This document shows positions 55,620 to 64,000 of a DNA stretch of 64,000 nucleotides, one piece after another. The stretch's first letter is position 1, and every line of letters begins with the position of its first letter. The stretch lies in assembly GCF_001971785.1 (NCBI RefSeq), contig NZ_CP019389.1, forward strand, positions 507,001 to 571,000, given 5' to 3'. The stretch comes from Seonamhaeicola sp. S2-3 (GTDB lineage: Bacteria > Bacteroidota > Bacteroidia > Flavobacteriales > Flavobacteriaceae). The position numbers and the translations under genes are program-made. Under the pieces are notes generated by a model. The model worked only from the letters and a program-made list of their open reading frames with translations. It made no database searches and was not told the origin of the DNA.

Positions 55620-57179
55620 TTAATTATCAGCTAGTTCAAAACCTTCTGTTTCATCATAATGCATTATGCGTTCATTATCTTCTGCCCCATGAGTTAATCG
55701 TTTTAAGGGTTTTAAAAGTAATATAAACAACATGCCTATTATAATTGTAAAAATGAAGATTCCTAAAAATATTGCGTACTCTCCAAAGTCGCTTGCTGCT
55801 TCACCCACAATACCTGCTACTTTGCTTCCTAAGCCTGTAGCTGCAAAATAAACCCCCATCATTAATGATGCGTATTTTACTGGGGTAAGTTTAGTTATAA
55901 ATGATAGTGCTACTGGCGATAAACATAACTCGCCTATGGTATGAAACAAATATGCTAATACCAACCAAACCATACTAGAAGCTCCAGATTTTTCAAACTC
56001 CATAGCTGCAAATACCATAAATATAAAACCGAAGCCCATAATAATAATACCTACTGCCATTTTAAATAATGATGATCCTTCTTTTCCTTTTAGCTTTCTC
56101 TTGGCCCAAATAGATGCCACTAATGTTGCTAGCAGTATAATGAATCCTGCATTTAAACTTTGAAACATAACTGTTGGAATTTCCCAACCAAACAATACTC
56201 TATCGGTTTTTGTATCGGTGTATAGATTCATTAACCCTCCTGCTTGTTCAAAGGCTCCCCAAAAAACAATTACCATAATAAATGATAATAATAAAACTAG
56301 AAACCTGTCTTTAAATATTTGTGTTTCTAGTTCTTTGTAAATCATCATTAAAAGAGCTGCAATAGCTGTTAAAAAAATAAATAGCAAGCCATAACCCCAC
56401 TCTAAAGTATACCACCCGTAAATAGAAGCTAGTAGTAAAATGCCCGTAAAAATTAATTGCTTTGGTGAAGAAAACAGTTTCCCGTAAAGTTTACCGTATG
56501 AAATTTCGTTGGTATCATTTTCTTTAGGCGGATTATAATTTCCTACTTGACTTAAATATTTTTGTCCAGCAATGTAGTTAATCAAACCTAACAACATAAC
56601 AACTCCGGCAAGACCAAAGCCTGCATGCCAGCCCCATTTTGCTACTACCAACCCTACAATTAGAGTAGCCAATAAAGACCCTAAGTTTATACCTATGTAG
56701 AATATACTAAACCCTTTATCTCTTCTTATATCGCCTTCTTTGTATAACCCTCCTACCATGGTAGATATATTAGGTTTAAGTAACCCAACTCCAAGAATAA
56801 CCAATCCTAAGCCTGTATAAAACGCCCAAATATCTGTAAGCACTAAAACACCATGCCCTAAACATAAAACTATGGCTCCTAACAACACTGCTTTTTTCTG
56901 TCCAATTAATTTATCTGCTATCATGCCTCCTGGAATTGACATAACGTAAACTAACATTGTGTACCAGCCATAGAGCGCTAAAGCTTCTTTGTCTGTCCAA
57001 CCTAAACCAGCTCCTCTAGCATCGTCTCCTAAGGTTGAAGCCGTCATGTAAAGCACTAATAATGCACGCATTCCGTAGTAAGAAAAACGCTCCCACATTT
57101 CTGTTAGAAATAAAATATACAAACCAATTGGTTGCCCAAAAAGCTCTTTTTGATGTGGTTTTAAAGAAGTATTACTCAT
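55620..57179 (-). CDS. POT/PTR-family proton-dependent peptide transporter 1
   Basis: The 519-residue MFS protein has LTEMWERFSYYGMRALLVLYM near the start and FYIGINLGSLLATLIVG in the fourth to fifth helix, both POT signatures. It is paralogous to the next gene; the pair probably arose by duplication and may differ in peptide preference. It follows the peptidase gene by 37 bp, suggesting one transcript. Confidence 0.9.
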   Translation of the reverse strand: MSNTSLKPHQKELFGQPIGLYILFLTEMWERFSYYGMRALLVLYMTASTLGDDARGAGLGWTDKEALALYGWYTMLVYVMSIPGGMIADKLIGQKKAVLLGAIVLCLGHGVLVLTDIWAFYTGLGLVILGVGLLKPNISTMVGGLYKEGDIRRDKGFSIFYIGINLGSLLATLIVGLVVAKWGWHAGFGLAGVVMLLGLINYIAGQKYLSQVGNYNPPKENDTNEISYGKLYGKLFSSPKQLIFTGILLLASIYGWYTLEWGYGLLFIFLTAIAALLMMIYKELETQIFKDRFLVLLLSFIMVIVFWGAFEQAGGLMNLYTDTKTDRVLFGWEIPTVMFQSLNAGFIILLATLVASIWAKRKLKGKEGSSLFKMAVGIIIMGFGFIFMVFAAMEFEKSGASSMVWLVLAYLFHTIGELCLSPVALSFITKLTPVKYASLMMGVYFAATGLGSKVAGIVGEAASDFGEYAIFLGIFIFTIIIGMLFILLLKPLKRLTHGAEDNERIMHYDETEGFELADN

Positions 57180-57216
57180 ATATTTTTGGTTAGTTAGTTA
57201 TTATTCTCCTTAACTT

Positions 57217-59421
57217 TTAAAGTTTATCCTTTTCAGATTTTAGTTTATCTCCCAATTTTTCATGAATGAAATTGGTCATTTTTTTATACAAATGCAATCT
57301 AGTATTACCGCCGTAAATACCGTGGTTTTTATCTGGATATATAGCCCAATCAAACTGTTTATTGGCTTGAATTAATGCTTCGGACAGACGCATTGTGTTT
57401 TGCAAATGTACATTATCATCGGCAGAACCGTGAATTAACAGAAAATCACCTTTTAATTTGTTAACATGGTTTAATGGAGAATTATCATCATAACCTTTAG
57501 GATTTTCTTGAGGTGTTCCCATATAACGTTCTGTATAAATAGTATCGTAAAACCTCCAACTTGTTACTGGTGCTACTGCTATAGCCATTTTAAAAACTTT
57601 ATTTCCTTTAAAAATGGCATTACTACTAGTAAAACCTCCAAAACTCCAACCCCAAATTCCTATTCTAGAGGCATCAATATAAGGTAAACTTGCCAAATAT
57701 TTTGCTGCTTCAATTTGATCTTCTACTTCGTATTTTCCTAATTGATTTTGAGTAACCTTTTTAAATGCAGCACCTTTAAAACCTGTTCCTCTACCATCAA
57801 CACAAGCAATTATATAACCTTGTTGTGCTAAAGATTGAAACCAATAATCGTTAGCGGTATGCCATTTATTTGCTACTTGTTGAGAGCCTGGTCCTGAATA
57901 CTGATACATAAATAAAGGGTGTTTTTTATTAGTATCAAAATTGGCAGGCTTAATCATCCACATATTTAAATTGTTTCCATTTATTTTAATGGTACTAAAT
58001 TCTTTTTTAGACAGTTTATAATTTGAAAGCTTTTGAGCCAAAGCATCATTATTTTTAATACTTTTAATTAAACTACCATTAGCATTATGTAAAGTATATT
58101 TTGGTGGTGTTGTAGCATTAGAAAAGGTATTTATAAAATATGAAAAATCTGCACTGAACGATGCATTATTTGTTCCATTGGTACTAGTAAGTCTTCTCTT
58201 GCCTCTACCATTTAATTTTATAGAGTACACATCTCTGTTAATGGAACTATTTTCTACAGATTGATAGTAAACACGGTTTGTTTTTTCACTATACCCATAG
58301 TATTTGGTTACATCCCAATTCCCTATGGTAACTTGATTTATTAGTTGCCCATCCTTATCATAGTAATAAATATGATTGTATCCATCTTTTTCACTTAACC
58401 AAATAAAGCTATTATCTTTTAAAAAATGAATGGAATACCCTTGTTCTATATAAGCTTCATCTTTTTCTACTAAAATTATTTTAGAATTATTGGTGGAGGT
58501 ATTAATAGACCAAATATGTGCTTCATTTTGATGCCTATTTAAATAAATAGCACACAACTCATCTGCTTTATGTGTCCATTTAAGTTTAGGTATATAAAAA
58601 TCTTTAAACGTGTTATTAACTTTTACCTGTTTGGTTTTATTGGTGTTTAAATTGTAGGTAAAGATTGAAACTTTAGAGTTTTCTTCACCAGCTTTAGGAT
58701 ATTTAAAAACATGTTGTTTCTGATAAAGTCCAGTACCATAAACATCCATAGAGAATTCTGGAACATTACTTTCATCAAATTTTATAAACGCAATTTTATT
58801 ACTATCTGTGTTCCAATCAAAAGCTCTAACAAAAGCAAATTCTTCTTCGTAAACCCAATCTGTTACACCGTTAATAATGCTGTTCTTTTTACCATCTGTA
58901 GTAATTTGTGTTGTCTTTCCAGATAGTAAATTTTTAACATATAAATTATTCTTATAAACAAATGCTACCTTATTTCCATCGGGTGAAAAGGTAGGTTGCT
59001 CAATTTTATCATCATAAATTTTTATAACATCCTTTGTATTGGTATCATAAACAAAATAAAGTCCTCTAGTAGAGTGCCTGTAAATTTGTTCTATTTCTGT
59101 GGCTAACAAAACTTTTTGTTCATCTTTACTAAAAGAATAATCGCTAAAATAATACAGCTCAGAAATATCTGCTGATGACACTAAGGTTTTTACCTTTTTT
59201 AGTGTTTTATAATCATAAATATCAATAGAGGTTGATGGTACACTTCTATCAAAATTTAAAACAGAATATTGCTGCCCATTAGACATTGAGTGTAATACTT
59301 CCATTCTTTCAGTTCTGAAAGCTCCACTCCAAATTTCTTCTAAAGTAATGTCTTGATTTTGAGCGCTTAAAAGAGATGTAAAAATAAAATAAACGCAAAA
59401 AGAAAAATTAAGATATCTCAT
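57217..59421 (-). CDS. Dipeptidyl peptidase IV-like S9 peptidase
   Basis: The 734-residue secreted enzyme has a signal peptide (to about residue 20), an eight-bladed propeller (DPPIV_N) and an alpha/beta hydrolase domain. The catalytic triad is Ser593 in GWSFGG, Asp668/669 in GSADDNV and His700 in KNHGIYG. The double Glu in WVYEEEFAF binds the substrate amino terminus. It releases N-terminal dipeptides, which the two POT carriers downstream can import. Confidence 0.92.
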   Translation of the reverse strand: MRYLNFSFCVYFIFTSLLSAQNQDITLEEIWSGAFRTERMEVLHSMSNGQQYSVLNFDRSVPSTSIDIYDYKTLKKVKTLVSSADISELYYFSDYSFSKDEQKVLLATEIEQIYRHSTRGLYFVYDTNTKDVIKIYDDKIEQPTFSPDGNKVAFVYKNNLYVKNLLSGKTTQITTDGKKNSIINGVTDWVYEEEFAFVRAFDWNTDSNKIAFIKFDESNVPEFSMDVYGTGLYQKQHVFKYPKAGEENSKVSIFTYNLNTNKTKQVKVNNTFKDFYIPKLKWTHKADELCAIYLNRHQNEAHIWSINTSTNNSKIILVEKDEAYIEQGYSIHFLKDNSFIWLSEKDGYNHIYYYDKDGQLINQVTIGNWDVTKYYGYSEKTNRVYYQSVENSSINRDVYSIKLNGRGKRRLTSTNGTNNASFSADFSYFINTFSNATTPPKYTLHNANGSLIKSIKNNDALAQKLSNYKLSKKEFSTIKINGNNLNMWMIKPANFDTNKKHPLFMYQYSGPGSQQVANKWHTANDYWFQSLAQQGYIIACVDGRGTGFKGAAFKKVTQNQLGKYEVEDQIEAAKYLASLPYIDASRIGIWGWSFGGFTSSNAIFKGNKVFKMAIAVAPVTSWRFYDTIYTERYMGTPQENPKGYDDNSPLNHVNKLKGDFLLIHGSADDNVHLQNTMRLSEALIQANKQFDWAIYPDKNHGIYGGNTRLHLYKKMTNFIHEKLGDKLKSEKDKL

Positions 59422-59632
59422 CTAGTAATTTATATACTTCTATCTACTTAAGAACAACACCTATAAAACTATCCTTACAATTTATAATTGAAAATAACAG
59501 ATGCTTCTTAAAAAGAAATGATTTTTTTATAAAACGATGTCAATTTTAATAAAAATTATTCAAAATACAGCAATTATTAACACTTTATTAAGCCCTAGCA
59601 ATTAAGATATCTAATATTCATACCAAGTGTAG

Positions 59633-59640
59633 TATCTTTG
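59633..59640 (+). promoter_or_regulatory. -7 element of the HMG-CoA reductase gene
   Basis: TATCTTTG matches the Bacteroidota TAnnTTTG element and lies 19 bp before the ATG at 59660. The rest of the 238-bp gap from 59422 is AT-rich and holds no other feature I can see. Confidence 0.55.
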
Positions 59641-59659
59641 CGCAACAAATTATCATTTT

Positions 59660-60982
59660 ATGAGTAAATCTATTGCTGGTTTTTCTAAACTTTCAAAGTC
59701 TAAAAAAATTGATTGGATTGTAGAAACTTATTTCACCAACGCCGAAAGTGCCAAAAGTATTTTAAAACAATATTGGAATAGCAACGAAAAACTACAACAA
59801 CTGCATGATGAGTTTATAGAAAACACTATAACTAACTATTATTTACCTCTTGGTGTAGCTCCTAACTTTTTAATAAATGGTAAACTTTACACCATTCCAA
59901 TGGCAATTGAAGAAAGTTCGGTTGTTGCTGCTGCTAGTAAAGCTGCTAAATTTTGGTTAGAGCGCGGAGGCTTTAAAACCACAGTAATTTCTACCACAAA
60001 AATTGGTCAGGTTCATTTTATTTATAAAGGTGATTTTAAAAAATTAACTCAGTATTTCAACTCTATTAAACCTAAACTTATTGATGACACAAAACCTATT
60101 ACATCTAATATGGATAAACGTGGGGGTGGTATTATAGATATTGAATTACGAGATAAAACTGAAGACATAAACGGCTACTATCAACTACATGCATCTTTTG
60201 AAACATTAGATGCTATGGGTGCCAATTTTATAAACTCCTGCTTAGAGCAATTTGCTAAAACTTTTAAAAATGAAGCTCAAAACTTCAATTTATTTTCTGA
60301 TGAAGAAAAGCAAATTGATATAGTTATGAGCATTTTATCTAACTATGTTCCAGATTGTTTGGTTAGAGCCGAAGTTAGTTGCCATGTAGACGATTTAACC
60401 GAAAATAATGCTGTTTCTGGTAAAGACTTTGCCCAAAAATTTATTCAAGCAGTAAATATAGCTGAAATAGAACCCTATAGAGCTGTAACACACAACAAAG
60501 GCATCATGAACGGTATTGATGCCGTTGTTTTGGCTACGGGTAACGACTTTAGAGCCATTGAGGCTTGCGTGCATGCCTATGCCTCAAGAAAAGGTAAATA
60601 CAGCAGTTTAACACATGCTAAAATTGAAGGTGATACGTTTAAATTTTGGATTGAAGTTCCACTAGCTTTAGGTACTGTTGGTGGGCTTACAAGTTTACAC
60701 CCTTTAGTTAAACTAGCTTTAGAGTTGTTACACAAGCCATCGGCTAAAGAACTCATGCAAATTATTGCAGTAGCAGGTTTAGCTCAAAATTTTGCAGCTT
60801 TACGTTCTCTTACAACAACTGGTATTCAGCAAGGACATATGAAAATGCACTTAATGAATATTTTAAATCAGTTTGAAGCCACAGATGTTGAAAAGCAAAC
60901 CTTAACAGAACATTTTAAAAACAATACTGTAACACATAGTGCGGTAGTTGAGGCTATACAGAATTTAAGATCAAAAAACTAA
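59660..60982 (+). CDS. HMG-CoA reductase (class II type)
   Basis: The 440-residue enzyme reduces HMG-CoA to mevalonate. PMAIEESSVVAAAS (80-93) holds the catalytic Glu and DAMGAN is at 184-189. HNKGIMNG contains the Lys, GNDFRAIE the Asp and QGHMKMH the His; GTVGGLTSLHPL follows the class II pattern. Its presence shows isoprenoids are made through mevalonate. It starts a two-gene operon with a GHMP kinase 1 bp downstream. Confidence 0.9.
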   Translation: MSKSIAGFSKLSKSKKIDWIVETYFTNAESAKSILKQYWNSNEKLQQLHDEFIENTITNYYLPLGVAPNFLINGKLYTIPMAIEESSVVAAASKAAKFWLERGGFKTTVISTTKIGQVHFIYKGDFKKLTQYFNSIKPKLIDDTKPITSNMDKRGGGIIDIELRDKTEDINGYYQLHASFETLDAMGANFINSCLEQFAKTFKNEAQNFNLFSDEEKQIDIVMSILSNYVPDCLVRAEVSCHVDDLTENNAVSGKDFAQKFIQAVNIAEIEPYRAVTHNKGIMNGIDAVVLATGNDFRAIEACVHAYASRKGKYSSLTHAKIEGDTFKFWIEVPLALGTVGGLTSLHPLVKLALELLHKPSAKELMQIIAVAGLAQNFAALRSLTTTGIQQGHMKMHLMNILNQFEATDVEKQTLTEHFKNNTVTHSAVVEAIQNLRSKN

Positions 60983-60983
60983 G

Positions 60984-61895
60984 ATGCAAAAATTTTACAG
61001 CCACGGTAAACTTTTACTAACCGGTGAGTATGTGGTTCTTGATGGGGCTGTTTCTTTAGCCATACCCACAAAATACGGTCAATCTCTTAATTTAGATTTA
61101 ATTGATAAACCTATAGTTATTTGGGAAAGTTTTGATGAAAATGGTCATCTTTGGTTTAAGGGTGAATTTGAAATTAATAATGAAAAAGTACTGAAACCCA
61201 TTCAAAATAATGATGTATCTGAAAGAATTACACAAATACTTAACGCTTGTAAACAATTAAATCCTGAATTTTTAAATTCTGAAAAAGGATACAAGATTAC
61301 TACATCTTTAGATTTTCCTAAAAATTGGGGATTAGGCACTTCTTCAACATTAATAAATAATATGGCACAATGGACAAAGGTTGATGCTTTTAAATTATTA
61401 GAACTCACATTTGGAGGCAGTGGCTATGATATTGCCTGCGCACAGAATAATCATCCTATTACTTATAAACTAGAAAACAAAACCCCTGTAATTGATAAAG
61501 CAGCGTTTAATCCTTCTTTTAAAGAACACTTATACTTTGTTCATTTAAACAAAAAACAAAATAGTAGAGAAGGTATTGCTTATTATAAAACGCAAAACAA
61601 AAACCGTATTAAAGAAGTTATTTCTGATATTAACGCTATAACCTCTAAAATGATAACATGTAATTCTTTAGAAGAATTTAATGTTTTAATTAACAAGCAC
61701 GAGTCTATTATTGCTGATATTACTAAACAAAGAACAGTTAAAGAACTACTTTTTAATGATTTTGGTGGAAGTGTAAAAAGTCTTGGGGCTTGGGGAGGCG
61801 ATTTTGTTTTAGCTAGCTCTAAAAACAATCCAACAAATTATTTTAAAAATAAAGGATTCCATACTATTATTCCGTATTTAAAAATGGTTTTATAA
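60984..61895 (+). CDS. GYDIA-family GHMP kinase (mevalonate pathway)
   Basis: The 303-residue GHMP kinase starts with SHGKLLLTGEYVVLDGAVSLA, has the ATP loop GLGTSSTLINNMAQW, and carries GGSGYDIACA, the motif that names the GYDIA family of Bacteroidota. Directly after HMG-CoA reductase, it probably phosphorylates mevalonate or phosphomevalonate. Which step is inference. Confidence 0.85.
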   Translation: MQKFYSHGKLLLTGEYVVLDGAVSLAIPTKYGQSLNLDLIDKPIVIWESFDENGHLWFKGEFEINNEKVLKPIQNNDVSERITQILNACKQLNPEFLNSEKGYKITTSLDFPKNWGLGTSSTLINNMAQWTKVDAFKLLELTFGGSGYDIACAQNNHPITYKLENKTPVIDKAAFNPSFKEHLYFVHLNKKQNSREGIAYYKTQNKNRIKEVISDINAITSKMITCNSLEEFNVLINKHESIIADITKQRTVKELLFNDFGGSVKSLGAWGGDFVLASSKNNPTNYFKNKGFHTIIPYLKMVL

Positions 61896-61952
61896 ATTAT
61901 AATAAAACTATTTTCCTGACTTGCTTCAATGACCACGGAATATTAACAATAA

Positions 61953-61978
61953 AAAAGCCCCGTTAAAAACGAGGCTTA
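61953..61978. terminator. Bidirectional terminator between convergent genes
   Basis: AAGCCCCGTT pairs with AACGAGGCTT with a single C/A mismatch, and A or T runs lie on both sides. It separates the GHMP kinase gene from the convergent PpiD gene. Confidence 0.65.
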
Positions 61979-62001
61979 TAACATTTTATTTACATATAAT
62001 T

Positions 62002-64000
62002 TTACTGAATCTGAGACTCTGCTCTATTGTCTTCAATTTCAGCTACAGCTTTTAAAGCATTGTATAATTTACTATTTACAGTAGCTGATTTTTGTTGCTC
62101 TACTCTATTAGCCGCAGCTTGATAATTATCTAACTCTACAGCTGGTGTTATTTTGGTAACCTGTACCATGTATACACCTCTTTCGCCATCAATTAATCCA
62201 GAAGTTTCTCCTTCATTTAAACCAAAAGCAGTTCCTACAACTAAAGGCTCTCTACCAGCACCAGAAATTGTTGGATTTTTCATATTTATAGCAGATGCAG
62301 TTCTTACCGTAGTATTTTCAGCAGCAGCTAAATCTTCTAAAGTGGTAGCAGATATTCTCTCTCTTATTAATTCTGCTTTTTTCTCTTTTCTAATTATTGG
62401 TAAAACTTTAGCGGTAGCATCTTCAACAGACATTAAACCAGCTTTATTTTTAGCTACCAATTGCGCAACCACATATCCTCCAGGAATATTAAAACGCTTA
62501 ATATCTCCAACATTAGCTTCTTCTTCAAAAGCCCAACGTACAATTTGTCTTTGGTTACCCACACCAGGAATGCTTTCATCTAAAGCCTTAATACCGTTTA
62601 CAGGTCTTACAGTGTAACTGCTTTCTTCAGCTAAAGTTTCAAAATCTTTATCGGCTGCAGCTATTTCAAATTTAGAAGCTTCTCTAAATATTTTAGAAGT
62701 TGTTTCTTCAGATGGCTCAATTTTTCTAGCAATACTTCCTACTTTTACAGCTCTTTTTTTACTTGTTTGTCCTTCTATTTCTATTATATGGAAACCAAAA
62801 ACCGTTTTAACCACACCTAAATCACCTACTTTACCTTCAAATTCAAAGTCATTAAATTCAGGAACCATAGAGTTATATGGGTGCCAATCATAACGCCCTC
62901 CGTTATCAACACTTCCTCTGTCTGATGAGAATTCTTTTACCAATTCTGGGAATTTAGAGCGGTTTCTTTTAATTACAGTTAATAAACTATCGGCTTGTGC
63001 TTTAGCTTGATCTTCTGTTAAAGTAACATCGGTACCAGCACTTTGCGCTCCTATAAAAGGAATTAAAATGTGTCTTACTTTGGCTGAGTCTGGAATTTGT
63101 TTTTCTGCAATTAATTTTGAAATTTTAAAATATCCATTCTCTTTATATGGACCATAAACTTCACCTACATTAAGTTTCATTAAACTATCTGCAACTTGAG
63201 ATGCTAAACCAGATTTAAAAACAAAACGGTCATCAAATTTAATATCAGAGTTTAGGTTTATGTATTCTGCATCATTTTTAACTTTTGAAAAAGCTATTAT
63301 AGTATCTTTTCTTCCGGTTTCATCTACCAATCTACCATTTAAAAATGTTTTAAGTTCATTGATAATAGCTGTTTCATCGGCTACTGATGCTACTTCTTCA
63401 AACTCAACAAATCTAATATCTCTAGATTCTTCTACTTGAAATTCTTTTTCGTTGTCTTTAATATAACTTGAAATATCAGACTTTGATACTTTTACAATAC
63501 TATCTGGTATAGATGAATATGGCACTTGCACATATTTAATATCTACTTTATTACCTTCTAATTTGTGCTCTAATTCACCTTCAGCCAAAGTACCTGTTAA
63601 ACCAGCTTTAACTAAGTTGTAGTAGTTTTGTTGTAAGGCATTAGTAGCAATAGATTGTTCGTAATCTATCCAACTTGCATAACCTGTTGGCGAATTATCT
63701 TTAAGGTTTGCTATGTACTCATTTAACTTATTTTCGTCAAATATTCCAGCTTCATTTAAAAACTGCGGATTAGTAGCCAATGCTGTTTTTAATAAATCTC
63801 TCATTTGGTCTTTTTCAACAGAAATTCCTAAAGCTTCAAATTGAGTTTCTAAAACGTTTTGTCTCACTTCTTGATCCCAAACTCTATTCATTACTTGAGT
63901 AGTTGTGGCACTAGAACCCATTTGTCTTTGAAGATTTTCTACTTTTAATTGAAACTCTTCACGAGAAATATCTTTACCGTTAATTGACCCAATTACATTT
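62002..64000 (-). CDS. PpiD/SurA-like periplasmic peptidyl-prolyl isomerase, N-terminus cut by the window edge
   Basis: The frame continues past the Met at 63921 to the window edge (NVIGSINGKDISREEFQLKV), so the gene is partial; the missing part should include the membrane anchor. Visible are a SurA_N-like helical domain, a parvulin domain (SAKVRHILIPF to FGFHIIEIEGQ, about residues 280-395) and a second C-terminal chaperone domain. PpiD proteins help proteins fold as they leave the Sec channel. Confidence 0.88.
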   Translation of the reverse strand, partial: NVIGSINGKDISREEFQLKVENLQRQMGSSATTTQVMNRVWDQEVRQNVLETQFEALGISVEKDQMRDLLKTALATNPQFLNEAGIFDENKLNEYIANLKDNSPTGYASWIDYEQSIATNALQQNYYNLVKAGLTGTLAEGELEHKLEGNKVDIKYVQVPYSSIPDSIVKVSKSDISSYIKDNEKEFQVEESRDIRFVEFEEVASVADETAIINELKTFLNGRLVDETGRKDTIIAFSKVKNDAEYINLNSDIKFDDRFVFKSGLASQVADSLMKLNVGEVYGPYKENGYFKISKLIAEKQIPDSAKVRHILIPFIGAQSAGTDVTLTEDQAKAQADSLLTVIKRNRSKFPELVKEFSSDRGSVDNGGRYDWHPYNSMVPEFNDFEFEGKVGDLGVVKTVFGFHIIEIEGQTSKKRAVKVGSIARKIEPSEETTSKIFREASKFEIAAADKDFETLAEESSYTVRPVNGIKALDESIPGVGNQRQIVRWAFEEEANVGDIKRFNIPGGYVVAQLVAKNKAGLMSVEDATAKVLPIIRKEKKAELIRERISATTLEDLAAAENTTVRTASAINMKNPTISGAGREPLVVGTAFGLNEGETSGLIDGERGVYMVQVTKITPAVELDNYQAAANRVEQQKSATVNSKLYNALKAVAEIEDNRAESQIQ

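Noticed and set aside
1..64000. An integrase or attI for the cassette array within the window
   Set aside because: No tyrosine or serine recombinase is encoded. The only DNA-strand-transfer enzymes are the IS1182 and IS3 transposases.

Overview
The window is a low-GC chromosomal segment from a member of the Bacteroidota, most likely a marine Flavobacteriaceae. The evidence is TAnnTTTG-type -7 promoter elements, a Bacteroidota-style division cluster with an extended MraY and a long-tailed FtsZ, a GYDIA-family GHMP kinase next to HMG-CoA reductase, and the families of the lipoproteins, RND pump and POT transporters. No species can be named from sequence alone.

Region 1 (1-13444) is accessory DNA built as a cassette array. 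Unrelated gene modules follow one another: a PD-(D/E)XK nuclease with a small convergent ORF, a three-gene type II restriction-modification system with a C-type regulator, a lipoprotein with a HEPN-like protein, and a KtrB/TrkH potassium transporter. They are separated by about 120-140 bp attC-like sites. Each cassette begins with GTT plus a cassette-specific heptamer and ends with its inverse complement plus AAC (for example GTTGGCACAC...GTGTGCCAAC). Between AAC and GTT lies a long imperfect hairpin. In all four readable sites the arms disagree only by left A opposite right C, at stem positions 7 and 12 (one site also at 8). The bottom strand can therefore pair throughout with G.T wobbles while the top strand cannot. 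An IS1182-family element sits at the same position in four of these sites (three complete copies, one remnant), and its own ends imitate cassette ends. An IS150-type IS3 element interrupts the start of the KtrB cassette. No integrase gene is in the window.

Region 2 (13445-27010) returns to resident chromosome: two very small genes, a DUF2892 and a PII-like gene, an RND efflux operon (TolC, MFP, RND), a lipoprotein cytochrome c, and a galactose locus (Na+/sugar symporter, GntR/LacI-type regulator, galM, galK, galT). The tolC and cytochrome promoters share a Crp/Fnr-like dyad GTAAC-N4-GTTAC at the same activator distance.

Region 3 (27100-43340) holds tRNA-Arg(TCG), a GatB/YqeY protein and a complete-looking minus-strand dcw cluster in the order mraZ-rsmH-ftsL-ftsI-murE-mraY-murD-ftsW-murG-murC-ftsQ-ftsA-ftsZ. 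Three 10-bp-spaced MraZ-box-like repeats lie upstream of mraZ.

Region 4 (43540-64000) holds housekeeping genes: an alpha/beta hydrolase, engB, an OppC-type permease, a Prc protease, surE-lpxB and neighbours, an NlpC/P60 lipoprotein, comEC, a secreted thioredoxin, a peptide-use operon (DPP-IV-like peptidase and two POT transporters), the mevalonate genes and a truncated PpiD chaperone at the window edge.
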